A stretch of 64,000 bases of DNA from Rodentibacter genomosp. 2 (GCA_001999425.1 MLHP01000023.1:1-64000), one strand, 5' to 3'; shown: positions 19,990 through 30,984, numbered from the stretch's first letter. The notes: generated by a model from the sequence alone, not told the origin. Program-made: numbers and translations.

Positions 19990-22686
19990 TTAATTATACT
20001 TAGCGCGGCTACCATGGCAATGTTTATATTTCTTACCGGAACCGCAAGGGCAGGGTTCATTTCGTCCTACATGGCGATCAGAATAATCTTCCGACTGTTG
20101 TGCCGAACTATTTTCATCTACAGGCTTATGGCTCTGAGTTTCACGTGCTGCCATTTCTTGACGAAGACGTTCCGCTTCCTCAACTTCCTCTTGAGTACGA
20201 ACACGGACACGAGTGAGAGTCATAATAACCTGATGTTTTAAAGAATCAAGCATTTCCGTAAACATACGGAAAGACTCTTTTTTGTATTCTTGCTTCGGAT
20301 CTTTTTGCGCATAACCGCGTAAATGAATCCCTTGACGAAGGTAATCCATCGCAGCCAAATGCTCTTTCCAAAGTTCATCCAAAGTTTGTAACATCACGCC
20401 TTTTTCAAAATGGCGCATGGTTTCCTCACCGGCAAGCGCTTCTTTTTCTTTGTATTCCTCTTCTGCAATTTCTACAATACGTTCACGCAAGTTTTCTTCG
20501 TGAAGATGATTATCTTCTTCCAACCATTTCTCAATCGGTAATTGCATACCGAATTCTTGTACAAGGCGTTCTTCAAGCCCTTTAATATCCCATTGTTCTT
20601 CCAACGATTGTGGCGGAATATATTGATCAATTACATTATTGAATACGTCATGACGAATCGCTTTGATGGTATCTGAAATATCATCATTATCCAACAGATG
20701 ATTACGTTGCTCATAAATAGCATGACGTTGGTCATTTGCCACATCATCATATTCAAGTAAATTTTTACGACCGTCAAAGTGGAAGGCTTCCACCTTCGCT
20801 TGCGCAGAGGCAATCACTTTCGCCAGCATTTTGGATTCCATCGCTTCACCCGGTACAGTGAAAGCTTTACGCATTAAATTGAGCTTGCCCTCATTGAGAT
20901 AAATGCGCATCAACCCATCTTCTAAAGAAAGATAGAAGCGGGAAGAGCCCGGGTCGCCTTGACGACCGGAACGACCACGCAACTGGTTGTCAATACGGCG
21001 TGATTCGTGACGTTCTGTACCGATAATATGTAAACCGCCTGCTTTCATCACAATATCGTGATTTTTCTCCCACTCTGCTTTTAAAGCATCAAGTTGTTCT
21101 TGAGTCGGGTTATCTAATTTGGCGGTCTGTGCTCTCCAGTTACCGCCTAAAATAATATCCGTACCACGTCCCGCCATATTGGTTGCAATAGTCACTGTGC
21201 CCGGATAACCGGCTTCCGCTACAATTTCCGCTTCCTGTTGATGGAATTTCGCGTTTAGGACATTGTGTTTAATTCCGGCTTTATCTAAGGCTTTTGATAA
21301 TTCTTCGGATTTTTCAACGGAAATTGTCCCCACCAATACCGGTTGCTGGCGCGTAACACAATCTTTAATATCCTCAATGATCGCATTAAATTTGTATTCT
21401 TCATTTTCAAACATTAAATCTGTGCGATCATCACGAATCATTGGGCGATTTGTTGGGATCACAACGGTTTCCAAACCGTAAATTTGTTGAAACTCAAAGG
21501 CTTCTGTATCCGCAGTCCCCGTCATCCCTGCAAGACGCTCATATAAACGGAAATAATTTTGGTAAGAAATCGAGGCAACAGTTTGATTTTCGCTCTTAAT
21601 GTCCACCCCTTCTTTGGCTTCAATCGCTTGGTGTAAACCGTCAGACCAACGGCGACCTGCCATAGTACGACCGGTATGTTCATCCACAATGACAATTTCG
21701 CCGTCTTTTACAATATAATCCACATCACGCTCAAACAAAGTATGCGCACGTAATGCCGCCATCACGTGATGTAATAAGATAATGCGACCCGGTGAATAGA
21801 GGGAATCCCCCTCCGGCATTAAGCCTTGCTCTATCAACCAATTTTCGACTTTTTCCTGTCCGCGTTCGGTTAGATGTGCCTGTTTAGATTTAAGATCTAA
21901 CGTAAAATCGCCTTCACCTTGGTATTCTTCTGTATCTTCTTTTTCTTGTTTAATCAAACTCGGAATTAATTTATTCACGGCAATATAAAGATCCGAACTA
22001 TCTTCTGCCTGACCAGAAATAATCAACGGCGTACGGGCTTCATCAATTAAAATGGAATCCACTTCATCCACCAACGCATAACCCAAGGTACGTTGGAAAC
22101 GTTCTTCTTTTGAATGGGCTAAATTATCGCGTAAATAGTCAAAACCAAGTTCACTGTTCGTGGCATAAGTAATATCCGCAGCATAAGCGGCACGTTTGGC
22201 TTCCGGTGGTAAACCCGGAATATTCACCCCGACACTCATTCCCAAAAATTCAAATAACGGTCGGTTGGTTTCCGCATCTCGACGTGCTAAGTAATCATTT
22301 ACGGTAACGACATGCACCCCTTTGCCTTCCAGAGCAATAAGATAACAAGGCAAGGTTGCAGTTAAAGTTTTCCCTTCACCTGTACGCATTTCCGCAATAC
22401 AACGGTTCGTTAATACCATACCGCCAATAAGCTGCACGTCAAAGTGACGCATCCCCAGCACACGTTTACTCGCCTCACGCACTGTGGCAAAGGCTTCCGG
22501 TAAAATATCTTGTAAGGTTTCTCCGGCATTTAAACGACTACGAAATTCATCGGTTTTAGCACGAAGTTGCTCATCGTTTAGCGCTTCAAATTCCGGCTCT
22601 AATTTATTAATTTTAATAACTTGTTTTTTAAGTTTACGTAAAATACGGTCGTTACGACTTCCAAAAATTTTAGTTAAAATACTCAT
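19990..22686 (-). CDS. secA: Protein translocase ATPase SecA
   Basis: ATPase motor that drives preproteins through SecYEG. Walker A appears as [11 protein letters not shown] near residue 102 and the DEAD-type motif as [16 protein letters not shown] near 205. The second helicase half has [16 protein letters not shown] near 503 and [14 protein letters not shown] near 570. The C-terminal zinc site [14 protein letters not shown] binds SecB and phospholipids. The length of 898 is usual. It lies behind secM, which is expected to tune its translation by ribosome stalling. Confidence 0.99.
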   Translation of the reverse strand: MSILTKIFGSRNDRILRKLKKQVIKINKLEPEFEALNDEQLRAKTDEFRSRLNAGETLQDILPEAFATVREASKRVLGMRHFDVQLIGGMVLTNRCIAEMRTGEGKTLTATLPCYLIALEGKGVHVVTVNDYLARRDAETNRPLFEFLGMSVGVNIPGLPPEAKRAAYAADITYATNSELGFDYLRDNLAHSKEERFQRTLGYALVDEVDSILIDEARTPLIISGQAEDSSDLYIAVNKLIPSLIKQEKEDTEEYQGEGDFTLDLKSKQAHLTERGQEKVENWLIEQGLMPEGDSLYSPGRIILLHHVMAALRAHTLFERDVDYIVKDGEIVIVDEHTGRTMAGRRWSDGLHQAIEAKEGVDIKSENQTVASISYQNYFRLYERLAGMTGTADTEAFEFQQIYGLETVVIPTNRPMIRDDRTDLMFENEEYKFNAIIEDIKDCVTRQQPVLVGTISVEKSEELSKALDKAGIKHNVLNAKFHQQEAEIVAEAGYPGTVTIATNMAGRGTDIILGGNWRAQTAKLDNPTQEQLDALKAEWEKNHDIVMKAGGLHIIGTERHESRRIDNQLRGRSGRQGDPGSSRFYLSLEDGLMRIYLNEGKLNLMRKAFTVPGEAMESKMLAKVIASAQAKVEAFHFDGRKNLLEYDDVANDQRHAIYEQRNHLLDNDDISDTIKAIRHDVFNNVIDQYIPPQSLEEQWDIKGLEERLVQEFGMQLPIEKWLEEDNHLHEENLRERIVEIAEEEYKEKEALAGEETMRHFEKGVMLQTLDELWKEHLAAMDYLRQGIHLRGYAQKDPKQEYKKESFRMFTEMLDSLKHQVIMTLTRVRVRTQEEVEEAERLRQEMAARETQSHKPVDENSSAQQSEDYSDRHVGRNEPCPCGSGKKYKHCHGSRAKYN

Positions 22687-22722
22687 AACTTCTCTTTAAA
22701 AAATAATAGGTTAAAATAATCA

Positions 22723-22750
22723 ATATGTGAAATTTTTAAATTTCGCATAT
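22723..22750 (-). promoter_or_regulatory. secM-secA intergenic stem-loop
   Basis: In the secA leader the minus strand can form a 13-bp stem with one C-A mismatch (ATATGCGAAATTT with AAATTTCACATAT) and a very short loop. In E. coli a secM-secA hairpin hides the secA ribosome binding site and opens when SecM stalls the ribosome. Here the stem lies about 25 bases upstream of the AGAGAAG Shine-Dalgarno of secA, so direct occlusion is not evident from the primary sequence. Confidence 0.45.
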
Positions 22751-22804
22751 CACAATGATCCGGTACGAATTTTCCAAATTCATAGGAGCATAGAAAATCA
22801 GAAA

Positions 22805-23107
22805 TTAAATGAGTAAAGGCCCTGCGCGGATGGGGGCTTGAGGATTGAGTATTTCCGCAATAAAGTGCGGTTGAATTTCAGGTTGTTTTTTTGTTGAATG
22901 AGAAAAAGAAGGCTGTTGGAATGGTTGGCGCTGCTCGTTACGCAACACTTTCGCGGTTTCCAACACTTGTTGAATCGATACGTTCGATGAATAATTTTCT
23001 GCCGGTTGATTTTCTAAGCTTTGCGCATTAGGCAAGGCAAAGATAGCGATCATACTTAAAAGTAATCGCGACCAAAAATTCGGTTTGGTTTTGCCTGAAA
23101 TCATCAT
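22805..23107 (-). CDS. secM: SecM-like secretion monitor (ribosome arrest peptide)
   Basis: A 100-residue exported protein directly upstream of secA. It has a signal-peptide-like N-terminus (NFWSRLLLSMIAIFALPNAQS). At the C-terminus it reads LNPQAPIRAGPLLI, in which IRAGP is the core of the SecM arrest peptide (E. coli FSTPVWISQAQGIRAGP). It lacks the E. coli Trp and has Pro in place of the Gly before IRAGP. It is much shorter than E. coli SecM (170 residues). Position and the RAGP end make the call strong despite low overall similarity. Confidence 0.88.
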   Translation of the reverse strand: MMISGKTKPNFWSRLLLSMIAIFALPNAQSLENQPAENYSSNVSIQQVLETAKVLRNEQRQPFQQPSFSHSTKKQPEIQPHFIAEILNPQAPIRAGPLLI

Positions 23108-23187
23108 CTCGTTGTTTATTATAAAAATTGCGTGTATTGTAGCGAAAATCTAAACTGATGTCATTTGTCATTTATTGGGGAGATTTC

Positions 23188-23517
23188 ATGAAAAACAAGG
23201 CGGAACGTTATCAAAAAGCCGTAAATATTGTCGAGATAATGGAACAATCGTCCTTTGCTCAAATAATGCAAAAAGGCTTGGCAATACATGAATTAAATAA
23301 AAAACTTAACCGCTCTTTTCCCCAAGAATTTCAAAACTTATTTCGTATTGGTCGGATAAACGGGGATACACTGTTTATTGAAGTAGCCAATGCGCTTGTT
23401 AGGCAAGGAATGCTGTTTCGCCAATCGGATTTATTAACACTCATTCAACAGGATTACCCGCAGGTAAAGAGACTTGATTTGAAAATCAGTCCTGAATTTA
23501 ACAGAGTTACGCCTTAA
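23188..23517 (+). CDS. dciA: DciA-type replicative helicase loader (DUF721)
   Basis: A 109-residue DUF721 protein. DciA is the ancestral loader of DnaB in bacteria that lack phage-derived DnaC, which includes Pasteurellaceae. The KH-like N-terminal domain contains NLFRIGRINGDTLFIEVANA and the segment VRQGMLFRQSDLLTLIQQDY. GGGGAG lies 7 bases before the ATG at 23188, which is preferred to the upstream frame start. It is divergent from secM and convergent with dam, whose 3' end it overlaps by 11 bases. Confidence 0.8.
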   Translation: MKNKAERYQKAVNIVEIMEQSSFAQIMQKGLAIHELNKKLNRSFPQEFQNLFRIGRINGDTLFIEVANALVRQGMLFRQSDLLTLIQQDYPQVKRLDLKISPEFNRVTP

Positions 23518-24358
23518 AAATGGCTATCAACTCTTTTACTTTCACCCGTTTTTCCGAATTTTGACTAATAGAACGCTGCACCTTGATCCGTTTAAATTTT
23601 GCGCCTTTGTAAATTTCACGGGTAAACTTTATGTCGTGATTGGAAATCAAAACAGGGATCTGCTTTTCCTTTTGCACTTTTTTAGCGAGCTCCGCTAAGA
23701 CCCGTTGGTGTTCCAAACCAAATTCATTACCAGCATAACCGGTGAAATTTGTCACTTGCTGTAACGGAGCATAAGGCGGATCACAGTAAATCACTGATGT
23801 TTTATCCGCCAGTTCAAAGGTTTGTTTAAAATCACCGCATAAAAATACCGCACTTTGAGCTTTATGAGCGAAATAGCGCAGCTCATCTTCTGGGAAATAA
23901 TGCGTTTTATAAGCACCAAAAGGCACATTGAATTCGTTATTACTGTTATAACGGCACAGCCCGTTAAAACCAAATCGGTTTAAATAAAGAAAAATAACGG
24001 AGCGTTCAAAAGGATCACGGGATTCATTAAATTGCTGACGCTTCGCATAGTAGTAAGCGGGCGTATTGGCTTGAGGCGAAAAGAAAACCAGCTTACAAGC
24101 GTCAATATATTGATCAACATTATCTTTAACGATATTAAATAAATTAATCAAATCAGGGTTAATATCCGCCAGAATATAGCGTTCAAAATTAGAATTTAAA
24201 AACACTGCCCCTGCGCCCACAAAAGGCTCAACTAAACATTGTTTTTTCTTTGGAAAGGCTTTATTAATATCGTCCGCTAAACGAAACTTACCGCCCGCCC
24301 ATTTCAAAAAAGGGCGGTGCTTTATTTTAGATTTAATCTTTTTTCTCGGACGTAGCAT
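23507..24358 (-). CDS. dam: DNA adenine methylase Dam
   Basis: N6-adenine methyltransferase of GATC sites, needed for mismatch repair strand choice and replication timing. The SAM motif FLKWAGGKFRLADDI is at about residues 17-31, and the catalytic motif VIYCDPPYAPLQQVTNF near 170 has DPPY. The start at 24358 gives 283 residues, close to known Dam, and leaves one base after the aroB stop. A longer frame to 24391 would overlap aroB. There is no good Shine-Dalgarno, so coupling to aroB is likely. Confidence 0.95.
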   Translation of the reverse strand: MLRPRKKIKSKIKHRPFLKWAGGKFRLADDINKAFPKKKQCLVEPFVGAGAVFLNSNFERYILADINPDLINLFNIVKDNVDQYIDACKLVFFSPQANTPAYYYAKRQQFNESRDPFERSVIFLYLNRFGFNGLCRYNSNNEFNVPFGAYKTHYFPEDELRYFAHKAQSAVFLCGDFKQTFELADKTSVIYCDPPYAPLQQVTNFTGYAGNEFGLEHQRVLAELAKKVQKEKQIPVLISNHDIKFTREIYKGAKFKRIKVQRSISQNSEKRVKVKELIAIFKA

Positions 24359-24359
24359 T

Positions 24360-25448
24360 TTAGTCCGCTTGAGAACAACAGCGGATAGCATTTAGCACAA
24401 GCTTATGATCCGTGTCTGTTGCCACATAAGCCTGTCCCAGTGATTTAAGCAATACAAGACGTAACTTACCGGCAAGCACTTTTTTATCGCGCATCATATG
24501 AGGCAGATAATCTTCCGGTTGCATGCCATCCGGCGATACAGTAGGTAAATTGGCGCGGGCAAGTAATTTTTCCAAACGGGCAACATCTGCCACGGAAATA
24601 TTACCCAATTCCTTAGAGAGTGCGGCTGCCATCATCATTCCCACGGAAACCGCCTCTCCGTGTAACCAATTACCATAGCCAAGATGCGTTTCAATGGCAT
24701 GACCAAAAGTATGCCCGAGATTTAATAGCGCACGATCGCCTTTCTCCGTTTCATCACGGGCTACAACATCCGCTTTTATTTGGCAACAACGTGCAATGCA
24801 ATGCTGAAGTGCTTCCTGTTTCAACGACACAAGATCATCCATATTCTTTTCTAACCATCCAAAAAATTTGTTATCAAGAATAGCACCGTATTTAATGACT
24901 TCCGCAAGACCGGCATTGACTTCGCGTTTTGGCAACGTATTCAGCGTAAGCGTATCAATCATTACCATTACAGGTTGATAAAACGCACCGATCATATTCT
25001 TACCAAGCTCGTGATTGACGGCGGTTTTCCCCCCTACGGAAGAATCCACTTGAGAAAGTAAAGTAGTCGGAATTTGAATTAAACGAACACCGCGCTGATA
25101 GCTTGCGGCAGCGAAACCTGTAACATCACCGATAACACCGCCGCCAAGTGCGATAATCGTTGTATCGCGACCATGGTTACCTTGTAAAAGTTTGGTAAAA
25201 ATCAGATTAAGAGAATCAAGCGTCTTGTGCTTTTCTCCATCGGGTAACAAAACATGATCGACAACACAACCCCGTTTTTCAAGGGTATCCATCACTGTTT
25301 TCAGATAAAACCGTGCGACCGTCGGATTGCTGACAATCATTACCCGATCTCCCTCTTTAACCGGATAGCGGGTTTCATCCTGTAACAAACCACTACCGAT
25401 TAAAATCGGGTAACGACGTTCTTGTAATTCCACATTTACGCACAGCAT
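24360..25448 (-). CDS. aroB: 3-dehydroquinate synthase
   Basis: Second enzyme of the shikimate pathway, converting DAHP to 3-dehydroquinate with NAD+ and a divalent metal. The NAD-binding [21 protein letters not shown] is near residue 100, followed by [20 protein letters not shown]. Metal ligands are seen in GLAEVIKYG and in [11 protein letters not shown]. The 362 residues are usual. It sits between aroK and dam in the conserved aroK-aroB-dam cluster. Confidence 0.98.
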   Translation of the reverse strand: MLCVNVELQERRYPILIGSGLLQDETRYPVKEGDRVMIVSNPTVARFYLKTVMDTLEKRGCVVDHVLLPDGEKHKTLDSLNLIFTKLLQGNHGRDTTIIALGGGVIGDVTGFAAASYQRGVRLIQIPTTLLSQVDSSVGGKTAVNHELGKNMIGAFYQPVMVMIDTLTLNTLPKREVNAGLAEVIKYGAILDNKFFGWLEKNMDDLVSLKQEALQHCIARCCQIKADVVARDETEKGDRALLNLGHTFGHAIETHLGYGNWLHGEAVSVGMMMAAALSKELGNISVADVARLEKLLARANLPTVSPDGMQPEDYLPHMMRDKKVLAGKLRLVLLKSLGQAYVATDTDHKLVLNAIRCCSQAD

Positions 25449-25489
25449 AATTTATCCTTACAATAATGATTAAATACTGCCAGTTAAAG

Positions 25490-26032
25490 CTAAAGGGCGC
25501 CGTTCAGACCATTCATGTCATCAATTAAATCAATAATTTGATTCACCATCACTTTAGCATTTTGGTCATCGGTGGGTAGGGTAATATCCGCAACTTCTTC
25601 ATATAACGGGTTACGGATTTTTGCGAGTTCTTCCAATACTTGGCGGGGGTCTTCCACATCTTGTAAGAGCGGTCGTTTTTTATCCCGTTGCGTACGTTGG
25701 AATTGTTTATCAACCGTCGTTTCCAAATAAATCACAATACCACGCGCCGATAAGTAATTACGATTGTCTTTTGAAAGTACCGTTCCACCACCGGTAGAAA
25801 GAACAATACCTTGCATTTGGGTTAATTCATTAATGATCCGTTCTTCACGTTTACGAAAGCCTTCCTCGCCTTCTAAATCAAAAATCCAACCGATATCAGC
25901 ACCTGAACGCTCTTCAATGACCGCGTCAGAATCTAAAAAATCCATATTTAACTGTTGTGCTAATTGGCGACCAATCGTGCTTTTACCCGCCCCCATTGGT
26001 CCCACTAAAAAAATATTACGTTTTTCTGCCAT
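25490..26032 (-). CDS. aroK: Shikimate kinase
   Basis: Phosphorylates shikimate at the 3-position. The P-loop [12 protein letters not shown] is at about residues 11-22, and the shikimate-binding [11 protein letters not shown] and [10 protein letters not shown] follow. The STGGGTVL loop lies near 79, and the LID arginine region QRDKKRPLL near 115. The 180 residues are normal. It leads the aroK-aroB-dam operon. Confidence 0.98.
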   Translation of the reverse strand: MAEKRNIFLVGPMGAGKSTIGRQLAQQLNMDFLDSDAVIEERSGADIGWIFDLEGEEGFRKREERIINELTQMQGIVLSTGGGTVLSKDNRNYLSARGIVIYLETTVDKQFQRTQRDKKRPLLQDVEDPRQVLEELAKIRNPLYEEVADITLPTDDQNAKVMVNQIIDLIDDMNGLNGAL

Positions 26033-26297
26033 TACACTCTTTTTCTAATGATAAATTTACTCAAATTGATCTTTTTAATACTAAGCAAAACCACGAAATG
26101 AAGGTTGCCAAAAGATCACCCAAAAAATAATGGGGATTATCGCAATAAACCGCCTTAACTTTCAACCTCTAAAGGGCATTTATTTTTAAATAAGTCTAAA
26201 GTGCGGTCAAAAATCGTTTAATTTTTGTTTGCTCGCCAAATTAGCCATTAAATTTACCTTTCCATACCTGATCGTAGCGATGATTTTATATACCGAA

Positions 26298-27332
26298 TTA
26301 ATCACCTACTCTCCATACCCGATGAATAAAAGGAATAATTTCAGCTAAGGCGTCCTTGATTGAAATCAAGCCTAAATTCATTTGCGTTTGTTTACCTGCC
26401 GGTGGGCAAAATGCAAGGTGCTTATCCGGATCATTAATCGGTCTCCAACGCCTTGGTTGAGAGGAACGGCTATTAGGATAAAAGCCTACCGTTGGAACAT
26501 TAAAGGCACTACTTAAATGCAAAGGTCCTGTTGACCCCGCTATAAATAAATCCGCACAAGCTAAGGAATGAGCAAAATCAACCAACCCTTTATTTTTATC
26601 ATAAATAACCACGCGCAAATCACTCACTAATTGAGCAAGTTCATGGGCTTTTTCACTTTCACCGGAACCGGCTGTGAGCACAATTTGACAATCAAACTCG
26701 GCGAGTAATCCTTGAATTAATTCGGCATATTGAGCAAGTGAAAGATTGGTTGCCGATCCCCCTGAACCGCTATGCACAAAAATCCATTTTTTATCCGTTG
26801 AAAGCCCTAAGTTTTTTTGTAAAAAAACACGCTGATTTTCAACCACACTTTTATCAAATGCAAGATAAGGCGGTTTGGGTTCAACAATCGGCATATTGTA
26901 TTTTTTTAAAAAAGCCCGAACTAAATCCTGATTATATTCCGCTTCCGATTTTTCTGAACGGGAACGGCGTTGCGTAAGACGATGATTATAAAAAAATTGA
27001 ACCAGCTTTGTCGCTGGTGCAAGGCGATATTTAATGCCGCTTTTCCAGGCTAATTTAGCGTTATGCGTATTGGAAAAAAAACTAATTACGGCATCAAAGT
27101 TGCTTATTCTAATTTCATGAATAAGGCGCTTAAAATCCGCTTTGTCGTCTTTTTTACTATCAATAATCACCTCATCCAAATAAGGACAAATTTGTGCAAG
27201 CGGTGCGGTATAACTCGGCACAAGTGCGGTCAGTCTTAGTGAAGGATTTGACGCTTTTAGCATAGCGAAAGCCGGCCAAGCCTGCACAAAATCACCCAGT
27301 TTATCATTACGAATGACCAGAATTTTTTTCAT
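26298..27332 (-). CDS. Glycosyltransferase family 9 (LPS heptosyltransferase type)
   Basis: A GT-B glycosyltransferase of the family that adds heptose to the inner core of lipopolysaccharide. The N-terminal strand KKILVIRNDKLGDFVQAWPA is the family opening, with Asp in the GD motif. The C-terminal nucleotide-sugar domain shows FVHSGSGGSATNLSLAQYAE and the late DLFIAGSTGPLHLSSAFNVP. The 344 residues fit. Its start codon overlaps the stop of the O-antigen ligase gene, so the two are coupled. Its exact acceptor cannot be read from sequence. Confidence 0.85.
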   Translation of the reverse strand: MKKILVIRNDKLGDFVQAWPAFAMLKASNPSLRLTALVPSYTAPLAQICPYLDEVIIDSKKDDKADFKRLIHEIRISNFDAVISFFSNTHNAKLAWKSGIKYRLAPATKLVQFFYNHRLTQRRSRSEKSEAEYNQDLVRAFLKKYNMPIVEPKPPYLAFDKSVVENQRVFLQKNLGLSTDKKWIFVHSGSGGSATNLSLAQYAELIQGLLAEFDCQIVLTAGSGESEKAHELAQLVSDLRVVIYDKNKGLVDFAHSLACADLFIAGSTGPLHLSSAFNVPTVGFYPNSRSSQPRRWRPINDPDKHLAFCPPAGKQTQMNLGLISIKDALAEIIPFIHRVWRVGD

Positions 27333-28588
27333 TACACTTGCTCCACAGATTGTCTTTTTTCACTTTGTTTTAGCATAGCTAAAAACACTGTCGTTAAGAA
27401 AAAATAAAAAATATTGCCCGAATTATGTGTTAAAAAGCCTTGGCTTAAACCATAAATCATGACCGAAAGGATATGCACGACACCCAATGTAGCAATTAAT
27501 TTTGTTTCTAAAGAGCTACTGTTTAAACGACGTTTAAATTGATACAAGGGTACAAGTAAAATAGCTAAAAATGCGATAAATCCAACAATACCACGTTTGG
27601 AAAAATCATCGAGATATTGATTATGTGCGTGGTTAAACTGCCCGATATTACCAGCTACTGCCTTCATTTTGACATCCTGTTTGCGCTTTTCTGTCGCCCC
27701 TTTTTCCCCCCATCCTAAAATCGGTTTTTCTTTTATCATTTCAACCGCACTTTTCCACATTTCAAAGCGTAATCCAAGTGAGGTATTAGCATTGTTTTTT
27801 TCATATCTGGTAATATCATATTGAATTAATGAAAGACGCTCCATCACACGGCTATTCGGCATTTGGCTGACACCCATTACAACCACTGCAAATATACCGA
27901 CCAAACTCAGAAAAAAACTTTTTGACAGTGAACGGCGATAAATCCATAACACTATCAGCAGCATAACGGGTAATGCTATCCAACCTCCACGAGCCGTAGA
28001 AAGAATGCTGCCTAATATGCCTAAAAATGAGGCAAGGATACAAAGTGCGGTGATTTTTTTATGTGATTTTTGCCAAAAATAAAGCCCAATCGCAAGGCTA
28101 AACAATCCCAATGACATTGCAATATCCCCTCCTTGAATCTGCATGGTACGGGGAGCATATGCCATAGGGCTGTGTAAAATAAACTTATCATAAAGGGCAA
28201 CTAATCCCGCAATTACAGAGCCTAATGGAACAGCATAAATCAATGCACATAACTTTAATGGCGTTCTTAATAAGAAAATGAACGCCGGGATTAATAAAAT
28301 AGTACGGCTCGGATTATCTAATTCTCTTCCCTTTCCTTCATTCATCAATAAAGAAAGTACAAATACCGAAAAATAAAAAATATAACTATAAATGAGCCAT
28401 TTCTCTTCTTTTGATAAATCCCATTTGAATTTTTTGATAAGACCGTAAATGCCGTAAGCCAAACCTAACAATATTAAAAAAATCGGAGCAATATTGTGTC
28501 CGCCTTTAAAGGTCAACACAGATAAAAAGAAGAAGCTAATGCTTAAATTAGCCAAAAAGGGGAGAAGATTCTGTTTTGAAATTTGCAT
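27332..28588 (-). CDS. O-antigen ligase family protein (WaaL-like)
   Basis: A polytopic inner-membrane protein with about ten to twelve hydrophobic segments and a periplasmic loop containing NHAHNQYLDDFSKRG. The His in that loop and the pattern H-N-x-Y-L match the WaaL/Wzy_C active loop, which transfers undecaprenyl-linked glycans to lipid A core. It is coupled to the family 9 glycosyltransferase, which supports a role in LPS or lipooligosaccharide. No O-antigen biosynthesis genes are in the window, so a related ligase role is possible. Confidence 0.8.
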   Translation of the reverse strand: MQISKQNLLPFLANLSISFFFLSVLTFKGGHNIAPIFLILLGLAYGIYGLIKKFKWDLSKEEKWLIYSYIFYFSVFVLSLLMNEGKGRELDNPSRTILLIPAFIFLLRTPLKLCALIYAVPLGSVIAGLVALYDKFILHSPMAYAPRTMQIQGGDIAMSLGLFSLAIGLYFWQKSHKKITALCILASFLGILGSILSTARGGWIALPVMLLIVLWIYRRSLSKSFFLSLVGIFAVVVMGVSQMPNSRVMERLSLIQYDITRYEKNNANTSLGLRFEMWKSAVEMIKEKPILGWGEKGATEKRKQDVKMKAVAGNIGQFNHAHNQYLDDFSKRGIVGFIAFLAILLVPLYQFKRRLNSSSLETKLIATLGVVHILSVMIYGLSQGFLTHNSGNIFYFFLTTVFLAMLKQSEKRQSVEQV

Positions 28589-28611
28589 AAGTCGTCACTC
28601 AAATATAAAAA

Positions 28612-28631
28612 ACCGCACCTAAAAGTGCGGT
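28612..28631 (-). terminator. Terminator of fbaA (USS-based)
   Basis: ACCGCAC and GTGCGGT form a 7-bp stem with a 6-base loop. On the minus strand it is followed by TTTTTTATATTT. It lies 24 bases past the fbaA stop. Confidence 0.85.
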
Positions 28632-28655
28632 CGTATTTTATGCTAGTTTTGTGGA

Positions 28656-29732
28656 TTATAAAACATCAACACAGTTTAAGTCTTCGAAAGATTGCTCTAA
28701 ACGTTTAGACATGGATTCTTCCATTTTGCGTAACCAAACACGCGGATCATAATATTTTTTATTCGGTACGTCCGGACCTTCAGGATTACCTAATTGACCT
28801 TGTAAATAGGCTTCATTGGTTTTATAGAAGTTTAAAATGCCATTCCAAGCGGCCCATTGCGTATCGGTATCAATGTTCATTTTGATTGCGCCGTAACCGA
28901 TAGCTTCGCGGATTTCTTCACGGGAAGAACCGGAACCGCCGTGGAACACGAAATTAATCGGTTTGGCGGGAAGATTACGCTCTTTTGCCACAAATTCTTG
29001 TGATGCCCCTAAGATAGACGGTTTTAATTTCACGTTACCCGGTTTATAAACACCGTGCACATTACCGAATGCCGCAGCAACAGTAAAGTTCGGGCTTACC
29101 GGATTTAATTGGTCATAAACATATAATACGTCTTCAGGTTGAGTATATAATTTAGACTCTTCCACATCCGAATTATCTACGCCGTCTTCTTCACCACCGG
29201 TGATACCGATTTCGATCTCAAGCGTCATCCCCATTTTATCCATACGAGCAAGGTATTCACGGCAAATTGCCATATTTTCTTCCATTGGCTCTTCAGATAA
29301 ATCAATCATATGAGAAGAGAATAACGGACGACCGGTTTCGGCAAAGTGTTTCTCACCCGCTTCTAATAAACCGTCAATCCATGGTAGTAATTTTTTCGCC
29401 GCGTGGTCGGTATGAAGGATAACCGGCACACCATATTCTTTTGCAAGAGTATGAACGTGTTTCGCACCGGCAATTGCGCCTAAAACATCGGCACGCTCGC
29501 CTGATGTAGGTTTGATACCTTTACCGGCGTAGAAAGAAGCACCACCGTTAGAAAACTGGATAATAACCGGTGCTTTTACTCGAGCCGCGGTTTCTAATAC
29601 GGCATTAACGGAGTCAGAACCTACACAGTTTACCGCTGGAATTGCGAAATTATGTTCTTTGGCATAAGCGAATACTTTCTGAACATCTTCACCAGTTAAT
29701 ACGCCTGGTTTTACGATATCTAATAAACCCAT
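28656..29732 (-). CDS. fbaA: Class II fructose-bisphosphate aldolase
   Basis: Zinc-dependent aldolase that splits fructose 1,6-bisphosphate in glycolysis and runs backward in gluconeogenesis. The zinc site HTDHAAKKLLPW (about residues 108-119) and the later FHGGSGSSREEI near 264 are visible. The catalytic region LEIEIGITGGEEDGVDNSD is also present. The length of 358 is usual for the E. coli FbaA type. It follows pgk by 88 bases, the common pgk-fbaA order. Confidence 0.98.
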   Translation of the reverse strand: MGLLDIVKPGVLTGEDVQKVFAYAKEHNFAIPAVNCVGSDSVNAVLETAARVKAPVIIQFSNGGASFYAGKGIKPTSGERADVLGAIAGAKHVHTLAKEYGVPVILHTDHAAKKLLPWIDGLLEAGEKHFAETGRPLFSSHMIDLSEEPMEENMAICREYLARMDKMGMTLEIEIGITGGEEDGVDNSDVEESKLYTQPEDVLYVYDQLNPVSPNFTVAAAFGNVHGVYKPGNVKLKPSILGASQEFVAKERNLPAKPINFVFHGGSGSSREEIREAIGYGAIKMNIDTDTQWAAWNGILNFYKTNEAYLQGQLGNPEGPDVPNKKYYDPRVWLRKMEESMSKRLEQSFEDLNCVDVL

Positions 29733-29820
29733 CTTGTTGTTTCCTTCTTTACATGTTGAGAATTTTTACAAGGTGCGTGGATTATGCAATCTACACACCT
29801 TTTGTCGTTATTTAGATTAA

Positions 29821-30984
29821 TTAACCATTCGCACGTTTTTCAAGAATTTCTACCGCCGGTAATACTTTACCTTCTACAAATTCCAAGAACGCACCGCCAC
29901 CGGTTGAAATGTAGGAAATTTTATCGGCAATGCCAAATAAATCAATCGCTGCAAGAGTATCACCACCACCTGCAATAGAGAATGCCTCGCTATTCGCAAT
30001 AGCATGAGAAATAACTTCAGTCCCTTTACGGAAATTAGGGAATTCAAACACCCCTACAGGCCCATTCCATAATACGGTTTTCGCATTTTTAATAATTTCA
30101 GCTAATTGTTCTGCGGATTTATCACCAATATCAAAGATAGATTCATTATCTTTCACTTCCGTAACTGATTTTTCGGTTGCCGGCGCAGTTTCAGAAAATT
30201 CAGTTCCCACACGCACATCAAGCGGAACCGGGATATCTGTACTTGCCGCTAATTCTTGTGCAACAGGAATTAAATCTTCTTCATATAACGATTTGCCCAC
30301 ATTGTGACCGGCTGCGGCAATGAATGTATTTGCAATACCGCCACCGACAATAATTTGGTCAGCGATTTTTGAAAGGGAATTTAACACTTCTAATTTCGTG
30401 GAAACTTTCGAGCCGCCAACGATAGCCACCATCGGACGAGCCGGCTCTTTTAAGGCTTTACCTAAGGCATCCAATTCTGCCGCAAGTAACGGACCGGCAC
30501 AAGCAATCGGGGCAAATTCAGCCACACCATAAGTCGATGCCTGCGCGCGGTGAGCCGTACCAAATGCGTCCATTACAAACACATCGCAAAGTGCGGCATA
30601 TTTTTTACCTAATTCAGGATCGTTTTTCTTTTCACCTTTGTTTACACGCACGTTTTCTAGAACAACGATTTCGCCTGCTTTCACATCCACACCATCAAGG
30701 TAATCACGTACTAAACGCACAGGAACATCAAGATGCTCGTTCAAATAATCAACAACCGGTTGTAAAGAATCTTCAGGCTTAAATTCACCCTCAGTCGGAC
30801 GACCTAAGTGAGATGTCACCATTACTTTTGCACCTTTTTCAAGCGCCAATTTTAAAGTAGGAATGGTAGCACGAATACGCGCATCAGAAGTCACTTTACC
30901 GTCTTTTACCGGTACATTAAGATCCGCACGGATAAACACTCGTTTGCCCGCTAAATCTAAGTCGGTCATTTTGATTACTGACAT
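29821..30984 (-). CDS. pgk: Phosphoglycerate kinase
   Basis: Glycolytic kinase that makes ATP from 1,3-bisphosphoglycerate. The substrate site [19 protein letters not shown] (about residues 19-37), [11 protein letters not shown], and the nucleotide site [17 protein letters not shown] with GGGDTLAAI near the C-terminus are all present. The 387 residues are normal. It is transcribed ahead of fbaA. Confidence 0.98.
   Translation of the reverse strand: MSVIKMTDLDLAGKRVFIRADLNVPVKDGKVTSDARIRATIPTLKLALEKGAKVMVTSHLGRPTEGEFKPEDSLQPVVDYLNEHLDVPVRLVRDYLDGVDVKAGEIVVLENVRVNKGEKKNDPELGKKYAALCDVFVMDAFGTAHRAQASTYGVAEFAPIACAGPLLAAELDALGKALKEPARPMVAIVGGSKVSTKLEVLNSLSKIADQIIVGGGIANTFIAAAGHNVGKSLYEEDLIPVAQELAASTDIPVPLDVRVGTEFSETAPATEKSVTEVKDNESIFDIGDKSAEQLAEIIKNAKTVLWNGPVGVFEFPNFRKGTEVISHAIANSEAFSIAGGGDTLAAIDLFGIADKISYISTGGGAFLEFVEGKVLPAVEILEKRANG

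Noticed and set aside
26033-26297. Possible small gene or RNA between aroK and the glycosyltransferase
   Set aside because: The 265 bases hold a single uptake sequence (26199-26207) and no frame with a ribosome binding site or clear RNA fold.
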